This document shows positions 1-7,818 of a stretch of 64,000 nucleotides of DNA, piece by piece. Both the position numbers and the translations under genes were made by a program. The stretch is taken from positions 682,001-746,000 of the forward strand of contig NC_009092.1 of assembly GCF_000016065.1 (NCBI RefSeq). Direction: 5' to 3'. The number at the start of each line of letters is the position of its first letter. Position 1 is the stretch's first letter. A model generated the notes under the pieces. The model was not told where the DNA came from and made no database searches. It saw nothing but the letters and a program-made list of their open reading frames with translations. Source of the stretch: Shewanella loihica PV-4. GTDB lineage: Bacteria; Pseudomonadota; Gammaproteobacteria; Enterobacterales; Shewanellaceae.

Positions 1-158
1 TCGCGGCCAGGCTGATGGCTGTCTACAACAAGAAGGGGATCTTCTGTAATCAGGCCGACGATATCGATTCCCTGACCCAGGAGTTAAGCGCCAGATTCGA
101 TCGGGTCAGTATCAAGCAGGTGGGCTGCGTAGCCCTGTTTAGCGCCGTGAAGCGCTAG
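1..158 (+). CDS. C-terminal end of a probable SAM-dependent methyltransferase (partial)
   Basis: The reading frame enters from the left edge (first full codon at base 3) and stops with TAG at 156-158, giving 51 residues. The last residues, VGCVALFSAVKR, look like the final beta strand of a class I SAM-dependent methyltransferase, where an xALFxAVK ending is common. The catalytic and cofactor-binding parts lie outside the window, so the substrate cannot be judged. The gene converges on the GFA-family gene that ends at 183 on the other strand. Confidence 0.45.
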   Translation, partial: AARLMAVYNKKGIFCNQADDIDSLTQELSARFDRVSIKQVGCVALFSAVKR

Positions 159-182
159 AGGTCGTTTCTTTCTAAACCGGCC

Positions 183-602
183 TCAGCCTTCACTGCGGCT
201 CTGGCGGTATTTGGGGAGGTCGTCGTCAATCTTGAGCCAGTCTGGCTGATTGCCCGTGTAGATGTGATATCTGGGGGCGACGGCGTTGGCATCGTCCAGG
301 CTGGCGATGCTCAGGGTGTAGTAATCTGGGTAGTCGGTACTGCGATAGCTAATGCTGGTACCACACTGCTCGCAAAAGCCGCGACGTATGCTGTCTGAAG
401 AGGCGTATTCCTTGGGGGGCCCTTGTAACCAAGTGACCTGGTCGGCCTTAAAATCCATCCAGCAGGCGGCCATCGCGCCAGTGCTCTTTTGGCATTGGCT
501 GCAGTGGCAGTAATCGCTATCGAACGGCTGCGCCGACACCTTATAACGCAGCGCGCCGCACAGGCAGCCGCCTTGTAAATACTGATCGTTCTGTATCGTC
601 AT
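183..602 (-). CDS. GFA-family (glutathione-dependent formaldehyde-activating-like) zinc protein
   Basis: A 139-residue protein that is one GFA/Mss4-like zinc-binding fold. The cysteine pattern is complete: GGCLCG (C13, C15), YCHCSQC (C32, C34, C37) and FCEQCG (C77, C80). Family members include glutathione-dependent formaldehyde-activating enzyme, but most are uncharacterised, so the reaction here is unknown. It is a single cytoplasmic domain with no signal peptide. It converges on the methyltransferase-like gene and sits tail-side of rhlE with its own upstream spacer. The family assignment is firm; the function is not. Confidence 0.85.
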   Translation of the reverse strand: MTIQNDQYLQGGCLCGALRYKVSAQPFDSDYCHCSQCQKSTGAMAACWMDFKADQVTWLQGPPKEYASSDSIRRGFCEQCGTSISYRSTDYPDYYTLSIASLDDANAVAPRYHIYTGNQPDWLKIDDDLPKYRQSRSEG

Positions 603-720
603 GCCCGGCTCCTTGTTCGCTAAAGGCCCCTTGCTGTTTAAGGGCTACTGTCGGTAAATCGTCCCGATAAGTCAATGCCATGGTCATCCTATCGCAACTA
701 AATGCTTAGGTGGGGATATG

Positions 721-749
721 AAAAAGCCTGTCGGATGACAGGCTTTTAG
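721..749 (-). terminator. Rho-independent terminator downstream of rhlE
   Basis: On the minus strand an AAAAGCCTGTC stem, short loop and GACAGGCTTTTT form a GC-rich hairpin followed by T residues, about 27 bases after the helicase stop codon. Confidence 0.8.
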
Positions 750-775
750 GCGTTCGTTGTTAAGTGCTAGCTCGA

Positions 776-2251
776 CTAATTAGTGGCCGGTTTAGGCGTG
801 CCCTGGCTAGGGCGACGACGTCTGCGGCGGCGGGCTGGGGCGTTACCGTCCCTATGCTCTTGCTTGCCTTGGTTTTGCGCTTGTTGACCTTCGCTCGCAG
901 GCTTGCTGGTACCAGTACTTGCGCCTGTTCGGCGACGGCCCTGACCCTCTTTGTTGCCCTGAGCTTGATCGCCTCGGCGAGGCTGTCCAGCCTTATCTGA
1001 CCTCTGGCCGTTGCTTGAGCGATTGCTGCTGCGTTGGCTGTTGCTTTTAGGCTTAGGATTACGCGGTCCCTTGTGCTGGCCGTGGCGCTTAGGCGTCAGG
1101 TTGGTCTCGGGCAGGGTGTGTGTCGGCTCGAAGCCCTCTACTTCAGCACGCGGCAGCAGCTTGCCGATCAGGCGCTCGATATCTGCCAGCAGTTTGGCTT
1201 CTTCGTCGCTCACTAGGGAGACCGCTTTGCCATCGGCGCCCGCGCGGCCGGTACGACCGATGCGGTGCACATAGTCTTCGGGCACGTTAGGCAGGTCGAA
1301 GTTGACCACTTGAGGCAGCTGGTCGATATCCAGACCACGGGCGGCGATGTCGGTGGCTACGAGCACGCGCACGTCGCCCGACTTAAAGTTAGCCAGCGCC
1401 TTGGTGCGGGCACCCTGACTCTTGTTACCGTGGATGGCTGCGGCGGTGATCCCCTTGGCCTCGAGATGCTTAGCCAGACGGTTGGCGCCATGTTTGGTAC
1501 GGCTAAATACCAAGACCTGTTGCCAGTCACCTTGCTGGATAAGCTTGACCAAGGCTGCGGATTTCTTGTTCTTGTCTACCGGGCAGATCAGCTGCTGTAC
1601 CGTGTTGGCTGTGCTGTTGCGCGGGGTGACCGAGATCTCCACCGGATTGTTCACCAGCCCCTTGGCCAGGGTACGGATCTCATCGGAGAAGGTGGCGGAA
1701 AACATCAGGTTCTGCCGCTTGGGCGGTAAGATGGCGAGGATCTTCTTGATGTCGTGAATAAAGCCCATGTCCAGCATGCGGTCGGCCTCATCCAGCACCA
1801 GTGTCTCCAGCTGAGAGAAGCTCACGGCATCTTGCTGATAGAGATCCAACAGGCGGCCCGGTGTGGCCACCAGGATATCTACGCCGCGTTTAAGTTGACT
1901 GATCTGTGGGCTGATGCCGACACCGCCGAACACTACTGCGCTGCGAAGCGGCAGATGCTGACCATAGGTGGTGACGCTTTCTGCGATCTGGGCCGCCAGT
2001 TCGCGGGTTGGCGTCAAGACCAGGGCGCGTACCTGTTTGCTGCGGGCGCGAGGGCCCTGGCTGAGTAGTTCCAGTAGTGGCAGAGTAAAGCCGGCTGTCT
2101 TGCCCGTGCCTGTCTGCGCCGCCGCCATCACATCTTTACCCGACAATACTGCTGGGATAGCCTGGGCCTGGATGGGCGAGGGGGTTTGATAACCTTTGTC
2201 GGCTACAGCTTTGAGTATGGGGGCGGATAACCCCAGGGAGGTAAAACTCAT
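776..2251 (-). CDS. rhlE: DEAD-box ATP-dependent RNA helicase, RhlE type
   Basis: A 491-residue RNA helicase expected to unwind short RNA duplexes in ribosome assembly, mRNA decay or cold adaptation. In order: Q-motif region ([14 protein letters not shown], about residues 20-33), Walker [10 protein letters not shown] (about 44-52), PTREL, TPGRLLD, the DEAD box [14 protein letters not shown] (about 150-165), SAT (FSAT), ARGLD and [10 protein letters not shown]. From about residue 385 the protein becomes a low-complexity basic tail rich in R, Q, G and S ending in an arginine run, as in RhlE proteins, and probably binds RNA nonspecifically. The start at 2251 follows an AAGAGATC ribosome-binding site. 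Several GC-rich antisense frames over this gene are shadows. RhlE rather than SrmB or DeaD is inferred from the N terminus (MSFTSLGLS). Confidence 0.92.
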   Translation of the reverse strand: MSFTSLGLSAPILKAVADKGYQTPSPIQAQAIPAVLSGKDVMAAAQTGTGKTAGFTLPLLELLSQGPRARSKQVRALVLTPTRELAAQIAESVTTYGQHLPLRSAVVFGGVGISPQISQLKRGVDILVATPGRLLDLYQQDAVSFSQLETLVLDEADRMLDMGFIHDIKKILAILPPKRQNLMFSATFSDEIRTLAKGLVNNPVEISVTPRNSTANTVQQLICPVDKNKKSAALVKLIQQGDWQQVLVFSRTKHGANRLAKHLEAKGITAAAIHGNKSQGARTKALANFKSGDVRVLVATDIAARGLDIDQLPQVVNFDLPNVPEDYVHRIGRTGRAGADGKAVSLVSDEEAKLLADIERLIGKLLPRAEVEGFEPTHTLPETNLTPKRHGQHKGPRNPKPKSNSQRSSNRSSNGQRSDKAGQPRRGDQAQGNKEGQGRRRTGASTGTSKPASEGQQAQNQGKQEHRDGNAPARRRRRRRPSQGTPKPATN

Positions 2252-2290
2252 AGATGGATCTCTTGGGCGACGGGGCCGGATAATTGGGAG

Positions 2291-2343
2291 CCAGCATGCT
2301 GGCGGGCGTGCAGCTTACATTAAGCGATAGCAAAGTGCTATCG
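2291..2343 (-). promoter_or_regulatory. Two hairpins in the rhlE upstream leader region
   Basis: Between the two divergent genes lie a perfect palindrome CCAGCATGCTGG (2291-2302) and an 8-bp stem CGATAGCA/TGCTATCG with a 3-base loop (2325-2343). Both are 40-90 bases upstream of the helicase start and could fold in its 5' untranslated RNA. Whether they are transcribed is not known. Confidence 0.35.
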
Positions 2344-2514
2344 AATTCGCCAGTTATGCCTGGGCAACTTTTTCGTATTTTGTGCGCGCTAATGATTGAG
2401 TTTTATCCAGAGGAGACTACAATAGCCGCCTTTCTGACGACAGTGGTATATTAGACCGCTGTTTCCCTCAATGAGCGCCACGTTTGCACTCGAAGATCGA
2501 ATTAGGAATTTAAC

Positions 2515-2850
2515 ATGACACAAAACAAGAAATACGGTCTTCGCGTGAGCGAAGCCGAAGGCAGCTGGACCGCCGAAGTCACCCGTCGCATGACGGCACG
2601 CAAGACAGTGGTAACTAAGGCGCAAACTGGCTTTGCCAGCGAAGCCGAGGCGACGGCCTGGGGCGAAGAGACCCTCAAGGGCATAGTCGATAACCTGATG
2701 CTGCGTAACGAGCGTCGCGCCAAGCAGCGTGTCGAGCGTAACGAAGCCGCTGCCGCCAAAGAAGCCGCCGCCGAGAAATGGCGCGCCGAGCGTGACGCCG
2801 CCGGTGACAGCGATCTGGATGACGACTTCTTCGACGAAGACGACGAGTAA
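2515..2850 (+). CDS. DUF3622 domain protein
   Basis: A small, highly charged protein of 111 residues, recognised as DUF3622, a family of unknown function in Shewanella, Vibrio and relatives. The N-terminal half (residues 5-60, KYGLRVSEAEGSWTAEVTRR) should form a small beta-rich domain. Residues 60-95 are a long alanine/arginine/glutamate helix likely to form a coiled coil, and the last 15 residues are nearly all Asp/Glu. No signal peptide or membrane segment. The final coding bases and stop are duplicated just downstream (see the repeat at 2833-2871). Confidence 0.8.
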   Translation: MTQNKKYGLRVSEAEGSWTAEVTRRMTARKTVVTKAQTGFASEAEATAWGEETLKGIVDNLMLRNERRAKQRVERNEAAAAKEAAAEKWRAERDAAGDSDLDDDFFDEDDE

Positions 2851-2871
2851 CGGGACGAAGACGACGAGTAA
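2833..2871 (+). repeat. 18-bp direct repeat duplicating the end of the DUF3622 gene
   Basis: GACGAAGACGACGAGTAA occurs at 2833-2850, as the gene's own end, and again at 2854-2871, separated by CGG. The second copy carries a second in-frame TAA, so loss or readthrough of the first stop would simply add another DEDDE tail. Confidence 0.9.
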
Positions 2872-2887
2872 TCGCTCGCAAGTACAT

Positions 2888-2916
2888 AAAAAAGCCCAGC
2901 AGATGCTGGGCTTTTT
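2888..2916. terminator. Bidirectional terminator between DUF3622 and psrC
   Basis: AAAAAGCCCAGC-AGAT-GCTGGGCTTTTT is a symmetric hairpin with A and T tracts on both sides. It can end transcription of the DUF3622 gene and of the psr operon arriving from the other strand. Confidence 0.85.
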
Positions 2917-2934
2917 GCGTTTATGGAGATGAGA

Positions 2935-3876
2935 TTAGCTGATGTAGCTTTGACCCGCGTAGATCACGAAGTGTCTCAGGGCCAGCACGCCGGTGAGGCT
3001 GCAGCAGGCCACGGCGATCATCACGCCCTTGCTGTGACGTGTCTGCGACGGCATCAACATGGTGAGCAGCGGGATGGCAAAGCCGATACCGACCACACCG
3101 ACCCAGAACACGCTGGCCCAGACACCTGTAGTGAGTGACGCCAGCGCCGCCGCAGCAGCTCCACCCTTGAAATAGAGGGCGCAGAACAGCATGAAGAGGA
3201 ACATAATCTCGCTCAGCATCACGGGCAGTTCCAGGCCATGCATCTTACTTAGGTTGGCATCATGGCTGTGGGTGTTAAACATCAGCAGTGCGCCGATAGC
3301 GTTAGCCGCCGCGCCGGCTGACAGGCCAGACACCAGGAAGAGCGCCGGTAGCACAGCCGTGTTCAGCATAGGGTAGGCGTTCATCGCCGAGATGAGGAAG
3401 CCGGTATAGGCGCCCACACCTATGGCTAACACAAACAGCACCACTTCAATCGCCTTGCGCATCGGCATGATGGCGTTTGCCACAGGTACCAGGAAGCCCA
3501 ATTTCCACTTGGTCAGCTCATCTCTTAGCACGATCAACGAGTAGGCGATGCCGATCGGTGAGTAGAGCAGCAGTGCCAGCACCCCGATAGACATGACAGA
3601 GCTGAAGTTGTAGTTGACCAAAATCAGCCAGAACTCAAACGGCTTGGTCAAGTCAAACACCAGACAGGCCAGACCCAAGGTGATGGCCAGTGGACTGATG
3701 ATGGCCGCGGCTTTTAAAATCGCGCTCTCTATTGCCTTCTCTTTGCTGTACCAGCGCAGGCCGATGCCGATCAGGATAGAGCCCGCCGAGAGGCCTGCCA
3801 TAAACAGGTAGACTGCGATAACCCAGTTCCAGGTGACTGGATCATATTGCGCCATATCGCCCCAGGTATTGTTCAT
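2935..3876 (-). CDS. psrC: Membrane anchor subunit of polysulfide/thiosulfate reductase (NrfD/PsrC family)
   Basis: A 313-residue, very hydrophobic protein with about eight transmembrane helices, recognised as an NrfD/PsrC quinol-oxidising membrane subunit. It should take electrons from menaquinol and pass them to the iron-sulfur subunit encoded just upstream. Typical features are the N-terminal WNWVIAVYLFMAGLSAGS helix and the FDLTKPFEFW segment (about residues 74-83). It overlaps the psrB end by 4 bases (start at 3876, psrB stop at 3873), indicating translational coupling. It is the last gene of the psrABC operon, which ends at the terminator near 2900. Confidence 0.9.
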   Translation of the reverse strand: MNNTWGDMAQYDPVTWNWVIAVYLFMAGLSAGSILIGIGLRWYSKEKAIESAILKAAAIISPLAITLGLACLVFDLTKPFEFWLILVNYNFSSVMSIGVLALLLYSPIGIAYSLIVLRDELTKWKLGFLVPVANAIMPMRKAIEVVLFVLAIGVGAYTGFLISAMNAYPMLNTAVLPALFLVSGLSAGAAANAIGALLMFNTHSHDANLSKMHGLELPVMLSEIMFLFMLFCALYFKGGAAAAALASLTTGVWASVFWVGVVGIGFAIPLLTMLMPSQTRHSKGVMIAVACCSLTGVLALRHFVIYAGQSYIS

Positions 3877-4445
3877 GACTGTATCCCCCCACGTTTCGTT
3901 GGAATGCGATAGACCCTAGGCTTGGTCCCCAGATGGGTCTTCTCCTGATAGGTCGCTTTGGTGTTGATGAGTTTGGCTACCTCGCTGCTCGGGTCATTGG
4001 CATCGCCAAAGGTCAGTGCATCTGTGGGACACACGGTCACACAGGCGGGCAGCTCGCCGCGGGCCAGGCGGGTGTCCTTACAGAAGTTACACTTGTCGGC
4101 CGCCTTGGTTTCAGGGTTGATGAAACGCACCTTGTAGGGGCAGGCCGCCACACAGTACATACAGCCGACGCATTTATCTTCCTTGATGGAGACCAGGCCA
4201 TCGTCGCCCACATAGGCCGCACCCGTCGGACAGACGGTGACGCAGGGGGCGTTCTCACACTGCTGGCAGGAGACGCGGTTATATTTAAAGTGCAGGTGCG
4301 GCGCATCGCCGAAGGGGCCTTCTACGCGCACTTGCAAGCGGGTGACTCCCTCGGGGACGCCATTTTCGCTGCGACAGGCGACGCTACAGGCCTGACAGCC
4401 GATGCAGCGGTTCTCGTCGTGCACCATTACATATCTTTTACTCAT
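3873..4445 (-). CDS. psrB: Iron-sulfur electron-transfer subunit of polysulfide/thiosulfate reductase
   Basis: A 190-residue ferredoxin-like subunit with four cysteine groups typical of PsrB/PhsB/DmsB proteins: CIGCQACSVAC (from residue 15), CQQCENAPCVTVCP, CVGCMYCVAACP and CNFC followed by CVTVCP. Together these can hold four [4Fe-4S] clusters that wire the membrane quinol site to the molybdopterin subunit. There is no signal peptide, as expected for a subunit co-exported with its Tat-bearing catalytic partner. It lies 12 bases after psrA and overlaps psrC by 4 bases. Confidence 0.93.
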   Translation of the reverse strand: MSKRYVMVHDENRCIGCQACSVACRSENGVPEGVTRLQVRVEGPFGDAPHLHFKYNRVSCQQCENAPCVTVCPTGAAYVGDDGLVSIKEDKCVGCMYCVAACPYKVRFINPETKAADKCNFCKDTRLARGELPACVTVCPTDALTFGDANDPSSEVAKLINTKATYQEKTHLGTKPRVYRIPTKRGGIQS

Positions 4446-4457
4446 ACTGGACTCCTA

Positions 4458-6740
4458 TTAGATCTTGGCTAGCGTGATGCCAGTAGTGTGGATATTCATG
4501 CCGCACACGGCCGCGGTTTTGTTGGGCAGCAGGTTACCGCAGTGAACCCCCTTGCCGGTCGCTCTGGCGAGCTCTTTGTTTTTAGAGCCAAAGCCCATGT
4601 AGGCAAACACGGTATCCTGACGAATACCCGGCGTGACCAGGGCCGTACCCTCTTCGCTGCCGACGCTGCTGGTGAGGCGGATCTTATCGCCGCTGGCAAT
4701 GCCTAAGCGTCCTGCTGTGATAGGGTGGATCCACACGCCGTTGTCAGACATCAGGTTGGCCAGCATGGGCACGTTGTGGGTGGCACCATTGGTGTGCACC
4801 GCTACCTTGCCTTGGATGAAATAGAGCTCGTTGTCCTGTTTGAGTTTGACCTCGCGGTACTTGATTACCCCGCGACCGGCGGCCATCTTCTCCACCTTGT
4901 CTGAGCTGAGTTCAATCTTGCCGCTCGGGGTCTTGAAGCTCATGGCGCTGGCATAGGTGCCGTCATCATCTGTGGGCTTGGCATTGGGGTATTGCTTGAC
5001 GAATGCCGCCACCATAGACGGTTCGCGCAGCATCAGCGGTTTGCCGTAGCTGACATAACCCTTCTGCTTGATCTCGTTGAAGCGGGCCATGTCGCGATCG
5101 ACTTGCAGCAGTTGCAAGCTCTCCATGTTCTCCCAAGGGAAGTATTGCCCCAGGCCCATCTCGTGGCCTAGCTCCTTGAAGATCTGCCAGCTTGGCTTAG
5201 TGTCGCCTATGGTCTCGACCACACGTTGGCGCACATAGTAGGCAGGGCTCTTGCCCGACTTGTCGGCGATCTCTTCGTCCCGCTCCAGATAGGTGGACTC
5301 GGGCAAGATGATATCGGCGTAGGCGGCAGTTTCGCTGATGTAGACGTCGCAGCTGACCACAAACTCCAGCTTCTTCAGGGTCTCAACCACCAAGGCTCTG
5401 TCTGTCATGGTCTGCATAGGGTTGGTGCGGCTCATCACCCAGGCCCTGAGTTGATAGGGCTTGGCCTTGAGGGTGGCATCCAGAATGGTTTGATAGATAC
5501 CGCCCGATGACCACATCATGGCGTACTGCTCATCCACCTGGTCGATACGCTTGGCCGCAGGCTTAGGCATGCCCTCGACGCCTGGCTTACCCAGGCCGGG
5601 TGCGACCTTGTCGCCGGCAAACTTGTTGTAAGTTTTAGCCTTCTTGCCCAGGTAGAGGCCGCCCTTACGCTCAATGTTGCCGATTAACACGTTGGCGGCA
5701 AACAGGGCGCGGCGCATCTCGAACTCTTCCGGGGTGAAGGTGGCGCGGTGACCAAAGTCCACCACGGCGTGAGGCGCCTTGGCGGCAAACTCGTGGGCGA
5801 TGCGGCGGATGTCCTTGGCGGGCACGTCGCTGATCCCCTCGGCCCACTCTGGAGTATAGGCTTTGACCTCCTTGGCGAAGGCATCGAAACCTTCGACATG
5901 GCGCTCGATGAAGGCCTGGTCGTAGAGGTTGTCGTAGATCAGCACATGACACAGGGCCAGGGCGACGGTGACATCTGTCCCCGGACGTATGGCAAACCAT
6001 TCGTCGGCCTTGTCGGCCACAATTGAGAAGCGTGGCTCGAATACCACCAGCTTGGCGCCCTTGCTCATCTGCGCCTTCATCAGGCCGCGGGTCTCGGACA
6101 TGTTGATCCCTTCATAGAGATTGTGACCGAAGTTGATGATGTACTTGGAGTTACTTAAGTCGCGTTTCACCTTAGTGCCAAACATCGCCTTGGCGGCGAT
6201 CACATAGCCACCGGGGCAGGTGGAGGCGTGGGTGAAGGTGTTGGGTGAGCCGAAGGCCTTGCCCAGGTGGAACAGGTGTCCCGATAATGAGCCGGACTTG
6301 GAGGAGAAGGCCACGGCCTCTGGGCCATGTTGCTGCTTGATGTCGTTAAGCTTGTGGGCGATCGTCTTATAGGCCTCTTGCCAGCTGATCTCTTCCCACT
6401 TGCCTTCGCCGCGCTCGCCCACCCGGCGCAGTGGCTTAACGATACGCTGTGGATCGTACAGCAGGCTGTGACCTGCGCCGCCACGGGCGCACACCTTGCC
6501 GCCGAAGGATTTAGCGGCGCTATTGCCCTGGATAAACACATTCTTGCCATCGACGACCCGCGCCGAGATAGGGCAACGTGTCGAGCACATCTCACAGATG
6601 CTGGCGACTTCCTTGCCCATACCCTGTAGGGGTTTCTGTTCCAGCGCTGCCAGCGAACCGGGTAATAATGTTGCCAGCGCACAGCTTGCACCCCCTGCAC
6701 CGGCACCCTTAATAAACGTTCGTCTATCAAGCTCTATCAT
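4458..6740 (-). CDS. psrA: Catalytic molybdopterin subunit of thiosulfate/polysulfide reductase
   Basis: A 760-residue molybdopterin oxidoreductase of the PhsA/PsrA family. It starts with a Tat signal (RRTFIKGAG), so it acts in the periplasm. The [4Fe-4S] cysteines are at about 49, 52, 56 (CEMCSTRC) and 84 (KVCARGG). The cysteine in HASTCPGG (about 175) is the expected molybdenum ligand. The C-terminal third has the molydopterin-dinucleotide-binding fold. I chose the ATG at 6740 because AAGGAGGAAACC directly precedes it; an in-frame ATG seven codons upstream lacks such a site. In Shewanella oneidensis the psrA homologue is needed for thiosulfate and sulfur respiration, which is the likely role. 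The adjacent two-component pair fits thiosulfate control. Confidence 0.92.
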   Translation of the reverse strand: MIELDRRTFIKGAGAGGASCALATLLPGSLAALEQKPLQGMGKEVASICEMCSTRCPISARVVDGKNVFIQGNSAAKSFGGKVCARGGAGHSLLYDPQRIVKPLRRVGERGEGKWEEISWQEAYKTIAHKLNDIKQQHGPEAVAFSSKSGSLSGHLFHLGKAFGSPNTFTHASTCPGGYVIAAKAMFGTKVKRDLSNSKYIINFGHNLYEGINMSETRGLMKAQMSKGAKLVVFEPRFSIVADKADEWFAIRPGTDVTVALALCHVLIYDNLYDQAFIERHVEGFDAFAKEVKAYTPEWAEGISDVPAKDIRRIAHEFAAKAPHAVVDFGHRATFTPEEFEMRRALFAANVLIGNIERKGGLYLGKKAKTYNKFAGDKVAPGLGKPGVEGMPKPAAKRIDQVDEQYAMMWSSGGIYQTILDATLKAKPYQLRAWVMSRTNPMQTMTDRALVVETLKKLEFVVSCDVYISETAAYADIILPESTYLERDEEIADKSGKSPAYYVRQRVVETIGDTKPSWQIFKELGHEMGLGQYFPWENMESLQLLQVDRDMARFNEIKQKGYVSYGKPLMLREPSMVAAFVKQYPNAKPTDDDGTYASAMSFKTPSGKIELSSDKVEKMAAGRGVIKYREVKLKQDNELYFIQGKVAVHTNGATHNVPMLANLMSDNGVWIHPITAGRLGIASGDKIRLTSSVGSEEGTALVTPGIRQDTVFAYMGFGSKNKELARATGKGVHCGNLLPNKTAAVCGMNIHTTGITLAKI

Positions 6741-6852
6741 GGTTTCCTCCTTCATCTGCAAGGGCAGATGAAATCACACACTGTTATTGGTTTTTGTTCC
6801 CTCCCGCAGGAGGTCTGAGTCCATTGTTATCCCGCACAAAATTAAGGGGTAT

Positions 6853-6866
6853 TGTGGTAAACCACA
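6853..6866. promoter_or_regulatory. Dyad TGTGGT-AA-ACCACA upstream of psrA
   Basis: A 6+6 bp inverted repeat with a 2-base spacer, 113-126 bases upstream of the psrA start. It lies between the operon and the response-regulator gene. A FixJ/NarL-type regulator usually binds such short dyads, so this is a candidate site for the regulator at 7031-7630. No binding is known. Confidence 0.4.
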
Positions 6867-6920
6867 TAGGCGGGGGGCGCGTGATCTGGCGCAGCGATTT
6901 TTAGCCAGAATGTGAAAAAA

Positions 6921-6939
6921 GTGTGACCTTTATTCACAC
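6921..6939. promoter_or_regulatory. CRP-like inverted repeat GTGTGA-N7-TCACAC upstream of psrA
   Basis: The half-sites match the CRP consensus perfectly, but the spacer is 7 bases rather than the normal arrangement with 6 between TGTGA and TCACA. It lies about 180-200 bases upstream of psrA and 92 bases beyond the end of the response-regulator gene. CRP controls many anaerobic respiration genes in Shewanella, so CRP or an FNR-family paralogue is plausible. Confidence 0.35.
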
Positions 6940-7030
6940 CGGGCTTTGGGAATCGGGCCTAATAAGAAAGGCTTATGACTGGTGCTAATGAAAGAGGGGG
7001 AATAGAAAACTCGGTTGCTACTTATGCGTC

Positions 7031-7630
7031 TCAGATCTGGCTGTACTTGGCTAACTCGGCCAGGTTGTGCACCTTGAGCTTCTTCATCACGTTGGATCTG
7101 TGTACCTCTATGGTACGCAGCGACAAGAACAGCGCCTCGGAGAGCTGCTTATTGGTCTTGCCCTGGATCAGCAGCTCAAGCACCTGATGTTCGCGATCGC
7201 TCAGGGTGGCCAGGTTGTGACTCAGTTGCAGTGCCTCGAAGGCCTTCTGGCTGTGGAGCATGCTCTTGTCGATGGCGGCCGCTAACGCCTGGCCCGATAC
7301 CGGCTTCTGAAAGAAGTCGCAGGCGCCCTGACGAAAGGCATTGACCGCCATGGGCAGGTCGCCATGGCCGGTGAGGAAGATGATCCCCAGGGGGCTCTGC
7401 TTGGTCAGCAGCTCTTGCTGTAGCGCCTGACCGCTGATGGCCGGCATGCGGCTGTCGAGGATGACGCAGCCTGGCCGGCTCAGATCCACCTCTTCCAGGA
7501 AGCGCAGGCCAGAGACGAAGGTGGTCATCTCATAGCCGAACTGGCGCAGCATGAAGCTGAGGGAATCGAGGACGGCTTCGTCATCGTCCACCAGATAGAG
7601 GGGCATAGGTTGCGGCGTGGCTTGCGGCAT
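7031..7630 (-). CDS. FixJ/TtrR-type two-component response regulator, probable thiosulfate regulator
   Basis: A 199-residue response regulator. The receiver domain (residues 9-120) keeps the acidic pocket (VDDDEA), the phospho-acceptor Asp in VILDSRMP (about 58), the conserved Thr in FLTGHGD and the Lys in FFQKP. The C-terminal LuxR/FixJ helix-turn-helix spans about residues 140-195 (LSDREHQVLELL, then TNKQLSEALFLSLRTIEVHR). It sits between psrA and the divergent sensor kinase. This arrangement matches ThsSR/TtrSR systems that sense thiosulfate or tetrathionate in Shewanella, and the adjacent psrABC argues for thiosulfate. The ligand choice is inferred from context. Confidence 0.85.
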   Translation of the reverse strand: MPQATPQPMPLYLVDDDEAVLDSLSFMLRQFGYEMTTFVSGLRFLEEVDLSRPGCVILDSRMPAISGQALQQELLTKQSPLGIIFLTGHGDLPMAVNAFRQGACDFFQKPVSGQALAAAIDKSMLHSQKAFEALQLSHNLATLSDREHQVLELLIQGKTNKQLSEALFLSLRTIEVHRSNVMKKLKVHNLAELAKYSQI

Positions 7631-7818
7631 AGCTTTAGTGGGTCGTTAGCCTTGGGTTACACCTAGCCTAGCGCCTCTATTTGAGGCTGGCAAAAGGGGC
7701 ATTTGGGCCTTTGAGACAGATCACTAAATGATAATTTTCTGATGGAGACACAAGGGGATGTTTGCACCGCCTCACATCAAACCGCCCCTTTCTTGCCTAG
7801 AGTAGTAGGTTCAATAGA

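Noticed and set aside
3933..4472. 179-codon plus-strand frame over psrB
   Set aside because: Psr B on the minus strand has all its cysteine clusters; this opposite frame has no recognisable motif.
6911..6939. Canonical CRP operator upstream of psrA
   Set aside because: The half-sites fit, but the spacing is 7, not 6. I report it only as CRP-like.
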